Positions 1 through 14,300 of a stretch of 64,000 nucleotides of DNA are shown piece by piece; position 1 is the first letter of the stretch, and the number at the start of each line of letters is the position of its first letter. The notes below the pieces were generated by a model. The model was not told the origin of the DNA and ran no database searches. It saw only the letters and a program-made list of their open reading frames with translations. The DNA is from Nipponacmea schrenckii (taxonomy: Eukaryota; Mollusca; Gastropoda; Lottiidae): contig CM060200.1 of NCBI GenBank assembly GCA_030562195.1, positions 22,421,023-22,485,022 of the forward strand, in the 5' to 3' direction. A program made the translations under genes and the position numbers.

Positions 1-169
1 GATACACTTGTTGTTATCATCTTCTTTTCTTATCAGTGTTTTTACTGAAATGATTATAATCATATTCGATTGTGATTTTTAATTTCCAAATCAATTTTGA
101 TTGATTTGTGCATCAAGTTTAATTCAAATGATGTTGGTTAAGAAATAAATATAAAAGTGTGAAGTTTAC

Positions 170-3100
170 CCTTGAATTCTTCTATTGGTATGGAAACATG
201 TTCTTTTCTAACCTTCTTAGACCAATGTTCTATCTCAGATGTTTTATACTTGGTAGGTGGAAAGGGGTCCCACGATAATTTCAGCTCAGTTTCACCAAGT
301 TTACATTCATTTTCTATTTTAATACTTTTCATTATGTTCATCATGATATGTTTAACATTTAAAATCTTTAAGGGAGATTCTGTATCTATTAATAAACAAG
401 AAATAACAGTGATATATAATATGCAAACCAATGCTTATGATTTAATAGATTTTATTCTTAAAGAATTAACTTAATGTTTAAAATTTGAATTTTATTTAAG
501 TAAAGTTTTGGAGAACAGACCTCCAGAGTGATTGTGATAAAAAATCTGAGCTAATATTTTAATATTTAACTTACATGGTAACCTGATACACAGGTCTTCA
601 TCATAACATTTCTCTTTGTGCCATAATTTATTTAGAAAATAGTTTTCTTCAGAGTCTCTCAATAAAAATCTGAAACACAATTTATAGTACTTCAGAAAGA
701 ATCTCAATTACATTTTAAGAACTTCATTCCATCTATAGCAGACTAGGACAACTCATTATTTTAGTACGCAAAAGGAAGGAAAAGATTAATAAATGGCCTT
801 AATTTCACTGACAGTTAAAAATATCACAAACACGGTTAAAAATATCACAGACACAGTTAACAATATCACAGACACAGTTAAAATTATAACAGAATGTCAA
901 TAAAAATGCTTTAGCTAAAAAGAAAATCAAACAAAACATTTTAGTTTTACAATAACTTGATTAGATTTTACCATTATAAAAACAGTGAAACTTACATTTT
1001 AGATTTTAGAGGGGGTACAGCATAAGGCTGACAATCTAATGATTTAATACCATCATCAATATAATTTTTAGAACTAGATTTATAAGTAAATATAGGTGAT
1101 TCAAGGATTCTTTCTTGGCTGCTTTTCTTTTTATCACCTAGAATTATTAAATATTTAAATGAAAATCTTAGGATCTTAGGTAGATGAAGAATAAGTTTAA
1201 AGAATAAACATTGACGTAAGTTGATTATTTTTATTTTGATTAGGCTTTTACCTTGAGAATTTATTTCTAAGAAATTTTCTGCTTGTATAGTAACATATCC
1301 AAATTCTTCTTTTTCACAAGTTAAAGTATTTTCTACTGAACCACTCTTGAACAGTTCCTCTGCAATATAATTCATAGCATAGACAAAATACGAAAAAAAT
1401 AAATAAAAACTGGAAAATTCTGTCAATACAATCAATGGCAAAGTGAAACTAGTCTTCAGCTATTATCATTTTACATCCAGACAACTGGTTTCCAAAGTCC
1501 AATTTTAGAACTACTAAACTCAGCCAGCCTTCCAAACAGAAGGAAATTCATATAAATTAAATTCTACCTTGATTTTGCTTGCTGGATCCTGCAGGACTCA
1601 GTGATTCAGGTTGACTGGAATCCAATAAATCTTGAAAACTAGTGTTGACAATATCTTCCTCTTTACATTGAATTGGTGACAATATTTCTTCTAATAATGA
1701 CTAGGGCAAAAAAAATTGTGCAATGGTTTCATTTCCGAGCCTTTTCTGATTTTGCATCAAGTTTGAAAATCACATAATTATCTCCACTATCACAAAAAAG
1801 ACAAAATTATCAAGTGCATATTTGAAAAAGCTGAAGATCACCATACATATCTTGAATATTCAGGACTTTCAATTCAAACTTGCAAATATTAATCTGTATT
1901 CAAATGATAAAATACAATACCTCAGAATTTTGCAATATCTGTTTTTCAAAAACTTCCTGGTCAGTCTCACCTGATTGCTCAATAGCAATCTTACTGTCAT
2001 CTATAAATATTAGTTCATTTCTGAAACACAAGTAAACTTCTCTGAACTGTACTGTAATGTTTGCTGGCATATAAAAAATACCTTTTAATTCAAGATAGGT
2101 GAAAGTGGATGTAATAAATAAATAATCAAAATTACAAAAGCAAAGGCCAAGGTGAAAATTCAGTATAACCAATTATAGTTATAGACAGAGGGAAGATGGC
2201 GACTGCAAACCTCTGTGTAATATGAATCAGACTAGATACTCTTAAGCCTAAGATAAACCTAAAAAAAAGTATAAAATTAAAAAGAACTATAAAGCCAGGA
2301 GATAACCAATGCTTATACTTACTGAAAGAATTTTTTTTCAGTGAATGGTTGTCCAGACTTATCACAGAATGGATCTTTCACTGGCTTTGGCTGAAGTCTG
2401 GATATGAAATGGCTTAATTGAGGACGATGAACCTCATTTGTAGTTTCTATGTTTTCTTCAATAAAGTATTGACCTGGAGAGAAAAGAAATAAACTAAACA
2501 TTCATAAACATATATTTTTTCATCTACCGGTATTTAAAATATTCAATATCAGCATATATTTTCCATAAGAGACACACAAATCACTATACTATACCACAGT
2601 TAATGTCATCAAATTTTGAAATGGTTTCTTTGGTGAATTGTTCTGCTTCTGTTAACTCTGACAAAATTAGGAGATCTGGTTCATTTTCTTCTTGAAGTGT
2701 AAAATCGGCATAATATGAGCACTGTGATTCTGGATTTGAACTTGGGATACAGTCTATTTTGTCATCATCAACAGGAACTGCTCTGAAATCAGGTTTTTGG
2801 TTTGAAATTATTTTCTTCATGAAAACTTTGAAGACTAAAGGGAAATAACTCTTCTATAAATCATGAAGACTAATGGGAGATAACTCTACATTGATGGCTG
2901 ATTTCATTTACAAATAACAATTAATACAAATCATGTTATCAAACCTTGTGTAGCAATACGACTCAGGCTTTAAATGAGGAAGTTTTATTTCTAAAAAATC
3001 TGACCATAACTTTTCTTCAACTTCTATATTGAATGCAGAGACATTAGCTGCAAATGAAAAATGAAATTATCTATGTGAAAAACATATCACAATTTGTGAT

Positions 3101-3319
3101 AAAAATTGTGTAAAATTTTCTCAAAATCCTTTTATAGAAAAAAAAATGTTCGATTATAAGAATACTGTAGCAATGAAAGTCTTACTTATGTTTGTCCAAT
3201 AATCTGTTAAATACACGTAGCCATCTAAATTTCCTTGATGAATATACCAGTTCGTTTCTTCTAAATATTCTGGTACGGTTAATACAGAATGACAAATGAA
3301 CTCTCTTCTTAACAACTGT
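170..3319 (-). CDS. unrecognised multi-exon gene, partial (3' end off the left edge)
   Basis: At least ten minus-strand segments are open, protein-like and bounded by splice sites: 3186-3319, 2945-3047, about 2595-2826, 2323-2473, 1921-2020, 1568-1700, 1252-1359, 996-1137, 575-669 and 170-365. The first two join cleanly in phase. The join into the 2595-2826 exon does not fit the simplest acceptor, so a small exon or alternative site is missing there. The predicted protein is acidic and Ser/Glu-rich in the middle, with no transmembrane segment or catalytic motif that I recognise. The last visible exon carries a conserved-looking SWDPFPP motif. The start was not found; it must lie above 3319. 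I considered a SHOC1-type meiotic protein but cannot support it from sequence alone. A real gene is likely because many successive exons stay open with good donors; its function is unknown. Confidence 0.6.
811..886. repeat. 24-bp tandem repeat, about 3 copies
   Basis: Three successive near-identical units of the form cacagttaaaaatatcacaga lie in the intron between the 575-669 and 996-1137 exons of the left-edge gene. Confidence 0.75.
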
Positions 3320-5015
3320 CTAGAAGTAAAATGTTTATTTATTTTCTGGATTGATGTTGATAATTTAGATAATTAAGCTATTACAATTTGAATACGTTTT
3401 TGATAATGAAATGCAAGATTTACAGTCATGTATATCAAACTTTACAAGTGAACTGGTTGTGGTGGAATAAGCTTAGTTTTTTTCTTTTTTTTTCTCAAGT
3501 ATGAAATAATTATAAAACTTTATTACCTACTAGCCATAGTGTAGTGGTCTTTTTTTATAGTAGAAAGTGCAGTTTAGGTTATAATTCATTCTTCAATATT
3601 TCATAAGATTTAGAGATCTACATTTATAATCAATTTATATTTCAGTACATATCTCTATTTTCTATATAACCTAAAGGGATTGAAGCAAAGGATTCTTTTG
3701 GGCTGTGAAATATAACCTTCTATGCCATTGATTGTTTATGTTTGAGTGGCTAAGCCTACATTAAAAAGAAATTGTTGTAAACCTCATTCAAGAGTCAAAT
3801 CACACAATCACTATCTAGTTAAGGCCAAAGCTCAGTTAAGAAAAAGGCTTTACATGGGCCTAATACTTTTTCTGGAACAAAGTAGTAGGCCTATTCTTGC
3901 CTACTGTTTGGAAATATAAATTTACTGACTGTAAAATATAATACTTTCATTTTATGTGCTATGTCTTGTTGGGACAGTGCTATAATACCGGTATATAATT
4001 ATTTGGATGTGTTTATTGTAAATGAAATGAACTGAGTCTTACTCTTCAGCACCTTATTATATATGACCCAAATGAAGACGGGCAACGTCTGGCAGGGTGC
4101 AATGAGGAAAATTTTGTCAGGACAGCAGCATAAGCCTACTATTTTAGCGATTATTATATGTCGAGTGATCTTCAAACTTATAGTTATGTGCACAGTCTGT
4201 AGCAAATGGGATCTCTTCTTAATCTACTGTCTTGTCCCCATTCGATGACGGGAGTAGATCAAAGCCATAGCTTTCCCACTCCAGATGAAATAATAAAATA
4301 TGAAATACCGGCAATACAGTCCTATAAAATTTTGTAAATGGCAGTGAAGGAATAATACTTTTCTGACTATCAAAAAACTTCATTTTAATAAAAATTCGTC
4401 TGCATCACATTAGTCTCTTTAAACCTCATGCATTGGAGAGCTTGAGAGTTACGCCCCTTTAATCATTAGACTACAAAAGACACATACATGAATAGATTTT
4501 AATACCATGATTAATATATAATAAATAGTAACATATAAAGGGAATATAAAAGAAATATCACAGATAAGGAATATAAATCTAACAAGTTTGTAAATAATGC
4601 TTTTATCCAAAACTTAACAGTAAAAAATTATAATATAAATTTCACAAATGAGATAATTTTTTAGAACAGATAGTTGGATGATTTATTCACCACACATGGA
4701 TAATGCTTGGTCACTTTAACCAGTCAAATAAACACAGAATTTGGATCAATTGGAAGACAAAATTCAGGGGGAATCTTCCTTGAAACAAAAGTAACAACCA
4801 TCCATTGAAAAAGCACTAGAACAATATAAAGACTGCTCAAGACATCGACTGATCATTATATTATGTCTCTAATTCAGAATGTGATGAAAAAGCGTGGCAA
4901 GTCTGGAATATTATATATCTGACTAGAACTACAACTAAACCTAACTTATAATTATACAGTACACACTAAGGAAAGTATAAAATTATTTTTAGTTCAACTA
5001 TTATTTAAATAATTA
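3320..5015. other. non-coding stretch upstream of the unrecognised gene
   Basis: No open frame here looks protein-like. The first exon(s) and promoter of the left-edge gene should lie here but I could not place them. The sequence is AT-rich and has one TACCGGTA palindrome at 3986-3993. Confidence 0.5.
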
Positions 5016-5432
5016 AATTAACAAAAATAACAAGATCAGAAACGCCTGCAGGAAGCATGGATTTGTTTTGTATGAAGTCTTCAGCTGAGTATACACACAA
5101 TCCCTAATGCAGATAAACAGATTCGAAACTTGCCTCAAGATTAAAGTTTGTCTTTTTGTACAATCATTGACAAATTTTCAAGATAGTAAATGCTGAGTAG
5201 AAAAAATAACATGATAATCTAATTAAAAAAAATAACAAGATAGTTGAAACACCTGCAGGAAGTATGGATTTTTTTATTTTATTGAAGTACACAGCTGAAT
5301 GTTAAACACATAATCCCTAATGCAGATATACCAAATGACTTGTTGACTTGCCTCTAGATTTAACTTTTTCTTTTTGTACAATCATTGACAAATTTTTCAG
5401 ATAGCCAATGCTATAAGTAGAACATGATAATT
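5016..5432. repeat. two-copy tandem duplication (~205-210 bp unit)
   Basis: Copy 1 (5016-5220) and copy 2 (5221-5432) share, in the same order, an AT-rich start ending in aataacaagat, then cctgcaggaag, taatccctaatgcagat, tttttgtacaatcattgaca and acatgataat. They differ by scattered substitutions and small indels. The pair lies just downstream of the C1orf87-like stop codon, so it probably falls in the 3' UTR or just beyond it. Confidence 0.85.
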
Positions 5433-5467
5433 CTTTTAGATACTAGGTTAAAAATTCAACAGTGTTT

Positions 5468-8400
5468 CTACTCCCAATCTTTATTGCCCAGCTGTGTTAG
5501 GAAAGAATGTATATTGACTTGTCCATTCTGAGCTGACTCTCTTAGGGCTTTTGTGACGACATAATCAGGAATATTCAAATTACATGCTTCATTATGTAAC
5601 TTGGTCCAGTTCCAAACATCATCATATGGTAATATGCCTGCAAAGTAAAAAGGTTTGAAAGTTTTATCATATTTTGCATTCCAAATCATTTTCAATTGAT
5701 TGCTCATTATAAATACATGTACAAAAAAATAAAAAAAAGGTTTTTACCATAATTGTTGACATCTTGACCATATAAAGCATTGGCTAATTCCATAAATCTT
5801 TTAAACCATGGTGAAGTACTATCAGCTTTCATATTTCTCTTCATTACCTTTAAAATAAATATAAATTATTCCAATATTCTGAACATATACAACTTGAAAA
5901 TAATATTCAAATATTACAAACTTCTGTAAAGTTCAAGTGATCATTTTTCAGTTTGAAAATCAATGTCTTTCATATTCTCCTATGACTTAATAAGGAAAAT
6001 GGATGAAAAAAAAATATATATATTATGATTAAAATTTGTAACCTCATAGTTTTTCTCTAATTCCTTAAGTTCTTTATCCATTCTATCTATTTCTGAATTG
6101 GGTATAACTTCTTGTCGTTCTTGAGGTGGTTGAGGCTGGTATTGAGTAGGTTCTTCTCTATCATAACTATTACGCAGTGGTTTCATATCTTGACTTCTAT
6201 TAACACTTTTCTTATGTTGCTTCAAGAAGAAAACATCAATTAATAAAAACTTCAATTCTTCCAAAAAATCAGCAATTTTTCTTACAACAAATTTAATGAA
6301 CAAGTTTGGTAATGTAATGACATTTTAGATAAACACAATAATTAACTATAATTAAACAAGCCCTACTTACCTCTTCTTTCCTCCATAATGGTGTATGAGG
6401 TGGTGGACTTTTAGGTTTTGGCCATTCTTTAGTGGGATATGGTACCTGTTTAGCATATTCTAATGGTTTCTTACTACGAGGTATGTAAAGACCTGTTTTA
6501 GATGGTTGGACTCTTTCAAGGAAATACACAAACTTTATCCAACTGAAATATAATAACAAAACACTGAATCCTCATTTTGCATCTGACATTTGACCTCAGT
6601 GAAATTACAATTTTTGAAATGAAAGGGGTTCAAATCAGCACAAAAATACACAAAAAGGAAGTGACCTCTTAAATTTGAACATTAAAAGTGGTTACTAACT
6701 TGTATTGACCATCTTTATTGAGATCTTGACATCGACTTAATATTTGTTGTAATAATGATTCTGTTAATGGTATACGGAAATCTCTACATATATCTTTTAT
6801 CTGTAAATATCAATTTTATCATGAAATATTTCAGACAGTAATTCAAATGATGTGTTATATTGTTATCGAACAAACAGCCACAACTGATTCCATGAATAAA
6901 TTATCTACTTTTTTTCAAGTAAATCATTTTTCAATTTCTAACTACCAAAGCGTCTTATTATGAATACTGTACAACAAAATAATTCTCTCTTATTTATTTC
7001 CCACTCCTATTTCCAACAATCTAAGAGAGTTTAATATTTGCAGTATAACCTTTAAAGAAAATGGTAGAAATGCTGAGTACCACTCATCTAACATTATCAA
7101 TAAATCAGTAATTATTAAACCATTAATCATCGATCATTACCTGGTTATAAGATAAAGTTTCTCTAACTTCTCTATCATGATATTGAAAGTCAGCTATTAA
7201 TCTCTCAAAATTGATTTCATACTCATCAGCTTTTAGTTGTTGTTCTGTCATATATAATAACTTTGTGACATCTCTATCATTAAATATATGTTCCATTCTT
7301 TCTGTCATTCTGCAAAAAAAAGCCAACTGAATATTATAAATACAAATTGATACTGAATATATTACAGATAAAAGTAATGAGATGGAAGCTACCAAGAAAT
7401 TCTCTTATATTGGAGATATCAATAATTAGAGAATTCATGGCAGAATGTAAAATATATTAAGAAATTTATATTACATACGGAGTGGCAGGTCTTGATTCGT
7501 AGTATTCTGGTTTTTCACCTATCATCTTAAAATCTATTGGACTGTATCTCCCTGCTCTTGGACTGAAATAAAAATGATAAGAGTCCTCCTTCTGATTTTT
7601 TCAATTGCGCAGAGCAAAGTAAGTCTGAATTTCTATTGTAATTGAGCTGGTGAGGTAAACAATGCCGGGGTACACATGAGAAATTTTTCACTCATATGAA
7701 TAATGGTCGAGACATCATCATTGATTCATTTCAGATACAGATCAAACCTTGGACATGTTTTCCTACGTTCAAAAAAAAAACAACTAAATATCACCTTTTT
7801 CCAAAATTCTTTAAAGCTGTACCAACAAACGAAAGGAACTTTTCATAATTAACTCTTCCTGGTTCCTTGTCAGGATCTATAAACTGACCAGCTACTATTC
7901 TTATAGAATCTGATGAAAGATTCACCTATAGTAGACATACAGAATAGTTTCATACACAATCTCTTTAGGTTCAATTCTATTTAACAAGCTACAGTAAGTC
8001 CCTGCTTTGGGATATAGTGTCTTCATTTTATTATGGAGATGCTATTTTACAGGTATTTGAAGTTTTGAATATAACTACAAAATACTGAAATAGTAGCAAG
8101 AAAGTCTTCCAACAAAATTAAAACAGTAAATAAGACTTTTACAGGAACTTAAATCTTTAGGTTATCTGTACAAATTGACATGTACTTTTTCTACAGGAGA
8201 GTGGACGGAAGTATAATTCTTAGCTCCAAATCAACTGGGCTATTGTGTGTTCTAATATTTTTCATTTTGCTAATTAATCAGATATGCCTAAAATACATAC
8301 CTTAGTATCCTGTAAAGCATATACAAGATATTTATAAGGACAATAACCACTCATTGATTTGTCACCATTTTTAGTGATGTGAATGTAAATATGGCGTAAT

Positions 8401-11319
8401 TTCATTGGATCTTCTCCCTCTAGTTCTTCACCAATGGCCTTCAATAGCTGCCATTCTTCATCATCATCTAATCGAATAGGACGCTCAGGTAAAAATTCAC
8501 TTTTGGGTAGATTACGTATCAATTCTTCTTTGATATCAATAAATCTGTTGTCTGGTGGAGTTTTTGCTTGACGATTTCCCCTTTGTTGCTGGGAAAGCTC
8601 TGGTGTTTTGTTAACTGTGGGTGGAACATAGCGAGGTGACATCATAATTTCAGCTTTATCTTTTGGATCATATAACAAACGTTCTTTTTTCAATGGAATA
8701 TTTTTCGGCTGACTATCGAATTCATCTCTATCATCAAAGTCACTCAATGTTCCATTTTGTGCTGGAAATAATCCATTTTTATTTTTAAATCGTTTAGTCC
8801 ATGGCTCTGGTTCAAACACTGTTGACATGTCCATATTTCTCACTCTATTAGCATTGATAGGAGGTAGTGTCGGATATTTACGAGTAATATCTTTTGAATC
8901 GGGACGTCTGTGGAATGTTGACTGGCCAATTTGTTCTTCGTCCTTGAACTGTAGTAGAATAAAAATTAAATTAAAGTCAGCAAACATAGCTTAAGGTTTA
9001 TCAAGTAGGATAGAATTTTACTACATGTATATGAAAAGTTAGCTTACTCATTAAAATCTTTTGATTTCTCATCATTGATCAAACATTTTCATTTTTCATA
9101 ACTTACAGATTTGTTAACTGCATTAAATTTCTGTGCATATTCTCGTAATAAGGTGGGGTCCACATAGTTTGGTTTATCAGCATATTGATATAATGTATCT
9201 AGTTTAGGTGCTGAATACATACCACCAGCACTGAAATAGTCAATAGCTAATGACTACTAAACACTCATAATACATCTTTTACTGTTGACACATAATCACA
9301 CAGGAAAATTGTGATTGAAGTTCTCAGGCTAAAATGTACCAGCAAAGAAAGCTATATACAGCTTAGCAAAAGAGTTTTCAGATTATTTCAGATACATATT
9401 GTATAACATGAAGATTTGTCCCCAATGCATAAATTTATTCAAATGTGTCCTTATGTCAGCTTTGATTATGGTATGTCAATAACAAAACAAAACAAATAGA
9501 GATTGATCAATCTAATATTTCTCAAAGCAATTCTTTTCATTAAAAATACTCACACCCTGTATGGTTTTTCAAGTACAGGCACATATTTACCACCTACAAT
9601 CTTTGATGCAAACAATGGGGTAAAATCGGTTCCATATGGACCATCTCTAGGAGAACTTGGTACAGGAACCTGTACCTCCAATCTGGAGCGTTCACTCTAA
9701 AATTAGAACCCATAAATTTATAGGTAACTAAATTTGCTCAATTACAAGTAAAAAGGTAATCAGGTAATTATAAGGTAATAAAATGGTAAACAACCATAAA
9801 CATATATAATATACTGCATTTGATGTCTGTGCAAAATAAAACAAGTGGTTGCCTAGCAAGATACGCCCACTTTAAAATATATTTTCTGTTTTAACACAGG
9901 CAAATACTTTGAGATTATTTAGGTCTAATCCAAGGTCTCGTCAATATAAATGTTCACACCAAATTTCATTAAAATCAGATGAAAACTGTATTGTCTATCG
10001 CAATCACAAGCCGCGTTTTGACTAAGTCAAGTGCAATAACTCAAAAACAGAATATCGAAATGTTAATTTCGAACTTGACCAAGATGACATCAACTTCAAT
10101 GATCACACCAAATTTCATTCCAATCAGATGAAAACTGTTGTCTCTAATTGTGTTCACAAGTCACGATCAAACTTGTCCAAGATTTCATCAATATAAATGA
10201 TAACACCAAATTTCATTCACAGCAAATGGAAATTGTGATCTCTACCGCGTTCACAAGCCAATTTTGAGGACTTTTGACTAAGTCAAGTGCAATAACTCAA
10301 AAACCATTCATCTAACAATCGCCAATTTCGAACTTGTCCAAGATCTCATCAATATAAATGATCACAGCAAGTTTCATTCAAATCTGATGAAAGCTGTAGT
10401 CTCTATCGCGTTCACAAGTCAATTTTGACGCGTTTTGGCTAAGTCAAGTGCAATAACTCAAAAATCGTTCATTGAAAAATTGCCAATTTCAAACTTGTCC
10501 TAGATCTCATCAATATTAATGATCACAGAAAGTTTCATTTAAATCCGATGAAAATGTAGTCTCTATCGCGTTCACAAGCCAATTTTGATGCGTTTTAGCT
10601 AAGTCAAGTGCAATAACTCAAAAACCGTTCATCGAAAAATCGCCAATTTCGAACTTGCCTGAGATCTCATCAATATTAATCATCACAGAAAGTTTCATTT
10701 AAATCCGATGAAAACTAGTCTCTATCGCGTTCACAAGCACATTTTGACGCGTTTTGGCTAAGTCAAGTGCAATAACTCAAAAACTGTACATCGAAAAATC
10801 GCCTATTTCGAACTTGTCCAAGATCTCATCTAGATATAAATGTTCACAGCAAGTTTCATTCAAATCCGACAAAAACTGTAGCCTCTATTGCGTTCACAAG
10901 CAATTGTGGACGGACGGACAGACCGAAGGACGGATGTACAGGGGTGACGACAATATACGACCACATTATAATGTGGGCGTATAAAAACGTTATTTTAAAA
11001 CCAATTTCCAAATACCAAACATACTGTACACAATGTATACCAATTTCCTCTCTGTAAACTGTTATTAAAATGGGTAAATCAGATCCAAATTATCTTTTGT
11101 TTTAAGGTTTTCAATATTACCTTTTTCCAAATAATCAATCACTTATACAATAGTAATTTGATGGTCTTGTTTATACATGTTTGATATTTATCAAATACTT
11201 TATACAAGTATGAGATCCTATCATTAAACCTTAAATAAACTATCACAAACTACCTTAAAATGTTTCCTTCCAGTTCTTTTATTTCCTTCAGGCAATCTAC
11301 CTGCCCAAACCCAGGCCAT
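5468..11319 (-). CDS. C1orf87-like EF-hand-related protein
   Basis: Twelve coding exons join in phase: 11254-11319, 9554-9696, 9107-9230, 8301-8948, 7795-7925, 7479-7562, 7141-7309, 6700-6800, 6371-6542, 6043-6219, 5748-5847 and 5468-5637. They encode 694 aa, starting MAWVWAGRLPEG and ending LGNKDWE. The layout matches vertebrate C1orf87 (a carcinoma-related EF-hand protein, about 546 aa from memory): a module with SMSGYCP followed by RVNYEKFLSF, then a second with LSYNQIKDICRDF followed by KDGQYNWIKFVYFLER. The EF loops are degenerate, so calcium binding is doubtful. The large exon 4 is low-complexity and charged, and a Pro-rich segment (PKPKSPPPHTP) follows module two. A third similar module closes the protein. 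Function is unknown. Intron 1 holds a 1.1-kb repeat-cored element. I chose the start because it opens an in-phase 66-bp exon with a good donor. Confidence 0.75.
9841..10986 (+). mobile_element. repeat-cored non-autonomous element, copy A1
   Basis: It starts with acaagtggttgcctagcaag and then tacgcccac. It holds about six diverged tandem units of roughly 165-180 bp, each carrying aagtcaagtgcaataactca, a 'catcaatataaatgatcac' block and 'tctatcgcgttcacaag'. It ends in GACGGACGGACAGA-type simple repeat, the palindrome ccacattataatgtgg and gggcgtataaaa. There is no coding capacity. Boundaries come from where similarity to copies A2 and A3 stops. It lies in intron 1 of the C1orf87-like gene. Internal tandem repeats with a 3' hairpin resemble molluscan pearl/HINE (Helitron-related) elements; that classification is an inference. 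Confidence 0.85.
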
Positions 11320-14300
11320 TTTAACTGAATATTATATAAAGCCACTAGTATAACCAAGCAATTGAGATATTCTTAATCGCCACTGAACTTAATCTTAGTC
11401 CTATCAACAACTAGTTGTATATAACAACCATATCATACTACTTAAAGTTATAATGAAATATCAACATCAATTCAACATATCAATTTCACAATGCAGATAT
11501 TATATTGTGTTATATTGTACTTATATCAATTTTCAATTAAAAACCAAATATATCCTATTAAAATGCATGGAAAGTAAACTATCACTGAATTTTTGGAATA
11601 CATAATAACCTCACAGCTTCAGTACAAAAGTGAATTAAACTATAGACACAGATATCGCTAAAATCAAGCACTGACATTATTTTAAATTTGAAATAATTTT
11701 TTTTTTTTTTAACACATTGACTGTTCTCAGGATATGTTTACATGATCAAGTATAATGACCCACTCAATCTTATTAATGACCTCTAGTATAATGAGTTACA
11801 AATCAGAGCTGAGAAAAATAATATCTAATCTGTATTATTTCTAGACAATATCCAATAATAAAGAGATTATATAAATAACAATTCTTCAACTAGGTAGAAA
11901 ATAAGGTTAATCTTCTCAGAATAATTCAGGTCAGATTATATCAATTCATATGCATTTAATGCAAGTTTCAATATACGATAGCCTATTATATCTTTCTATA
12001 AAGAAATATTCATTTTACATTATTGAAAAGCTCAAAGATGAAATTAAAGTTTTTTTTAACATTAAACCATTCAAACCATGTAAGAGGATTATGTAAAATT
12101 TTGAAGAAAAAGAGGCAAACAGCAATTGTAAAATAAGAAATGAATGGGAGTTTTACTTCCTACTCTGCTGCACCTAATTGGGTAATTGTAGATGTACAAG
12201 GTCATGCAGAGTGCAATGAGGGAAATTCTTTTTCCACTTTCCAATTATTGAAGGACCTTTAAGGTGAACAACCAGTAGTGCACAAGGCCTCCAATTATTG
12301 TCTCAGCCAAATGACTCACGAAAAATTCTGGACGTTCAAGTAACTCTATGAGCCACTGCTGCTAAGGAAAGATAACAAATATTTCATATTGTGTGTCTTA
12401 TATATAATGAACTTAATCTAAAAATTCAAGATAATCAGGCCCTATATTCTCAAAAACTGATCTTAGCGCTAAGATATCATAGAAACCGTGTAAGACACTA
12501 GGATCTCAAAGCGCTAAAATCGTTCCGGGAATACAGGTTTTTAGCCTAGCAGGTAAAAGGCCACCTGCATTCATTATTTTACATGTAAACATTAACCCCT
12601 TTATACTAAAAACAACACATTAGCCACTTAACTGATCAAACAAATCGTTTTATAACAAACAAATATTAGATGATTAACATATTGACATTTGACAACCTTA
12701 CTCTAAAATAAATAAAACTGTTACAAAAATACTGACAAATTCATTCTAATTACAGAAGATAAACTACTTGAAAATAATGTTTTCATAGATAACTGACTCC
12801 TTGGTAACAACAAACGCTGTCTTTCTTTTCCAGCTATCTTGGTAAGTAGGGAACAAAACTATTAATGGTATTCATTTATTTGTCTGTGTTAATCTATTGA
12901 GTATAGTGAACAATATACAATAAAGATTTAGTACCGTTACAAGCCACTTATTAAAAATTTCTTGATATATAATGAAAGAAATTGGTTTTTAAAGCTGACT
13001 GATTTCAAGTAAAAAATGTTGAAGGGCATGTAATCTTAAGTGTGAATTGAATTTATTTTACAAAAATTTCACTTTTATGGACCTGATATCAAACTCTTAA
13101 TAATGAAGATAGAGATTAAAGGGACATGTACTAAAGAGAGATCAATAAACCAATCTACATGTTTTAGTTGATTAAATGAGATTAATAGAACTTTGAATAT
13201 CATCAATCAGAATTCCCAAGTCAAGCACTTACATTTCAATACTTAAAGAGACTGCAAGGAGGTTATCTAAAATTAATATTTTTATCATCGGGACACTTGC
13301 AGCAATGATTTTCAATTTTTTGTTAGTTGTATGGGGGAAACTGATCATTGATTTTCAACCAGATGTCTGTGGCTCTTGCAATTCTATGAAACTATTAGTT
13401 TTATTATGATGTCAATATCACATGCCAGCACAAGTAACTTTAGTATGACTGAAAATTGTAAAAGTTTGGAATAACTTTTAAAATCTCTTTGAGTGGAGTA
13501 GCAAGAACCAATACGACTAAAAATTAGAATGGTACAAGTTGACGAAAAGGAAACAACCTAAAACCTTCAGGTCACTTTCACAACAATCAATTAATCAAAC
13601 TATAAACTTTATATTAATAGATTATACAAAGAGAAATAATAATGGCTTGTAGCAGAGCTGAAGGAGCTGTATAATTATTAACCATGCGATCCATGCCCCT
13701 ATTATCAGTGGGGGACCATGGTTCATTTTTCTAAATATTTTTTCTTTATATGGCAGTGAAATTAAACAAGAAGAGTTGCCTATACATTTTTACATAACAA
13801 GAAGCATGTTGATTGACTCACTTTGAATACAAATGACCCTTATGCCATACTTAATTAAGATTAATATTGACATTTTTCAGATCGTTATGAAATGGGTATC
13901 TAATTAAACTGGAAAACAGAATGATTCGTTTATTAACGGTGATTCCACCAGACCGTTTACCATTTATAATTTGATGAAATTATTATGCAACTCCTGTTTG
14001 GCCATTTAATATCAAAAAAAAATTTCCAAGATTTCATTACTATTGAGAGGAATTTGGGGATATTTATTGTTAACATTGACTTGTAACAGTGTCTTTGATT
14101 GATTACGGTACCATAAATGATGGCAAGTTTTGATGCAAATCCCAAAGAAAATTTAATGTACGATAACTGCAGAAAAAAAAAATGAAACTATATTTATTAA
14201 TATTATAATGGTTCTAAAATTATACCGGTATTAAGATATATAACTTTATCTTGTTAATGAACATTATCATTTGGCATTGAAACATATATGAAAAATCCTA

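Noticed and set aside
9841..10986. CRISPR-like array, because of regularly spaced repeats
   Set aside because: The units are 165-180 bp, diverged and without unique spacers. The context is a eukaryotic intron, so it is satellite-type DNA within a mobile element.
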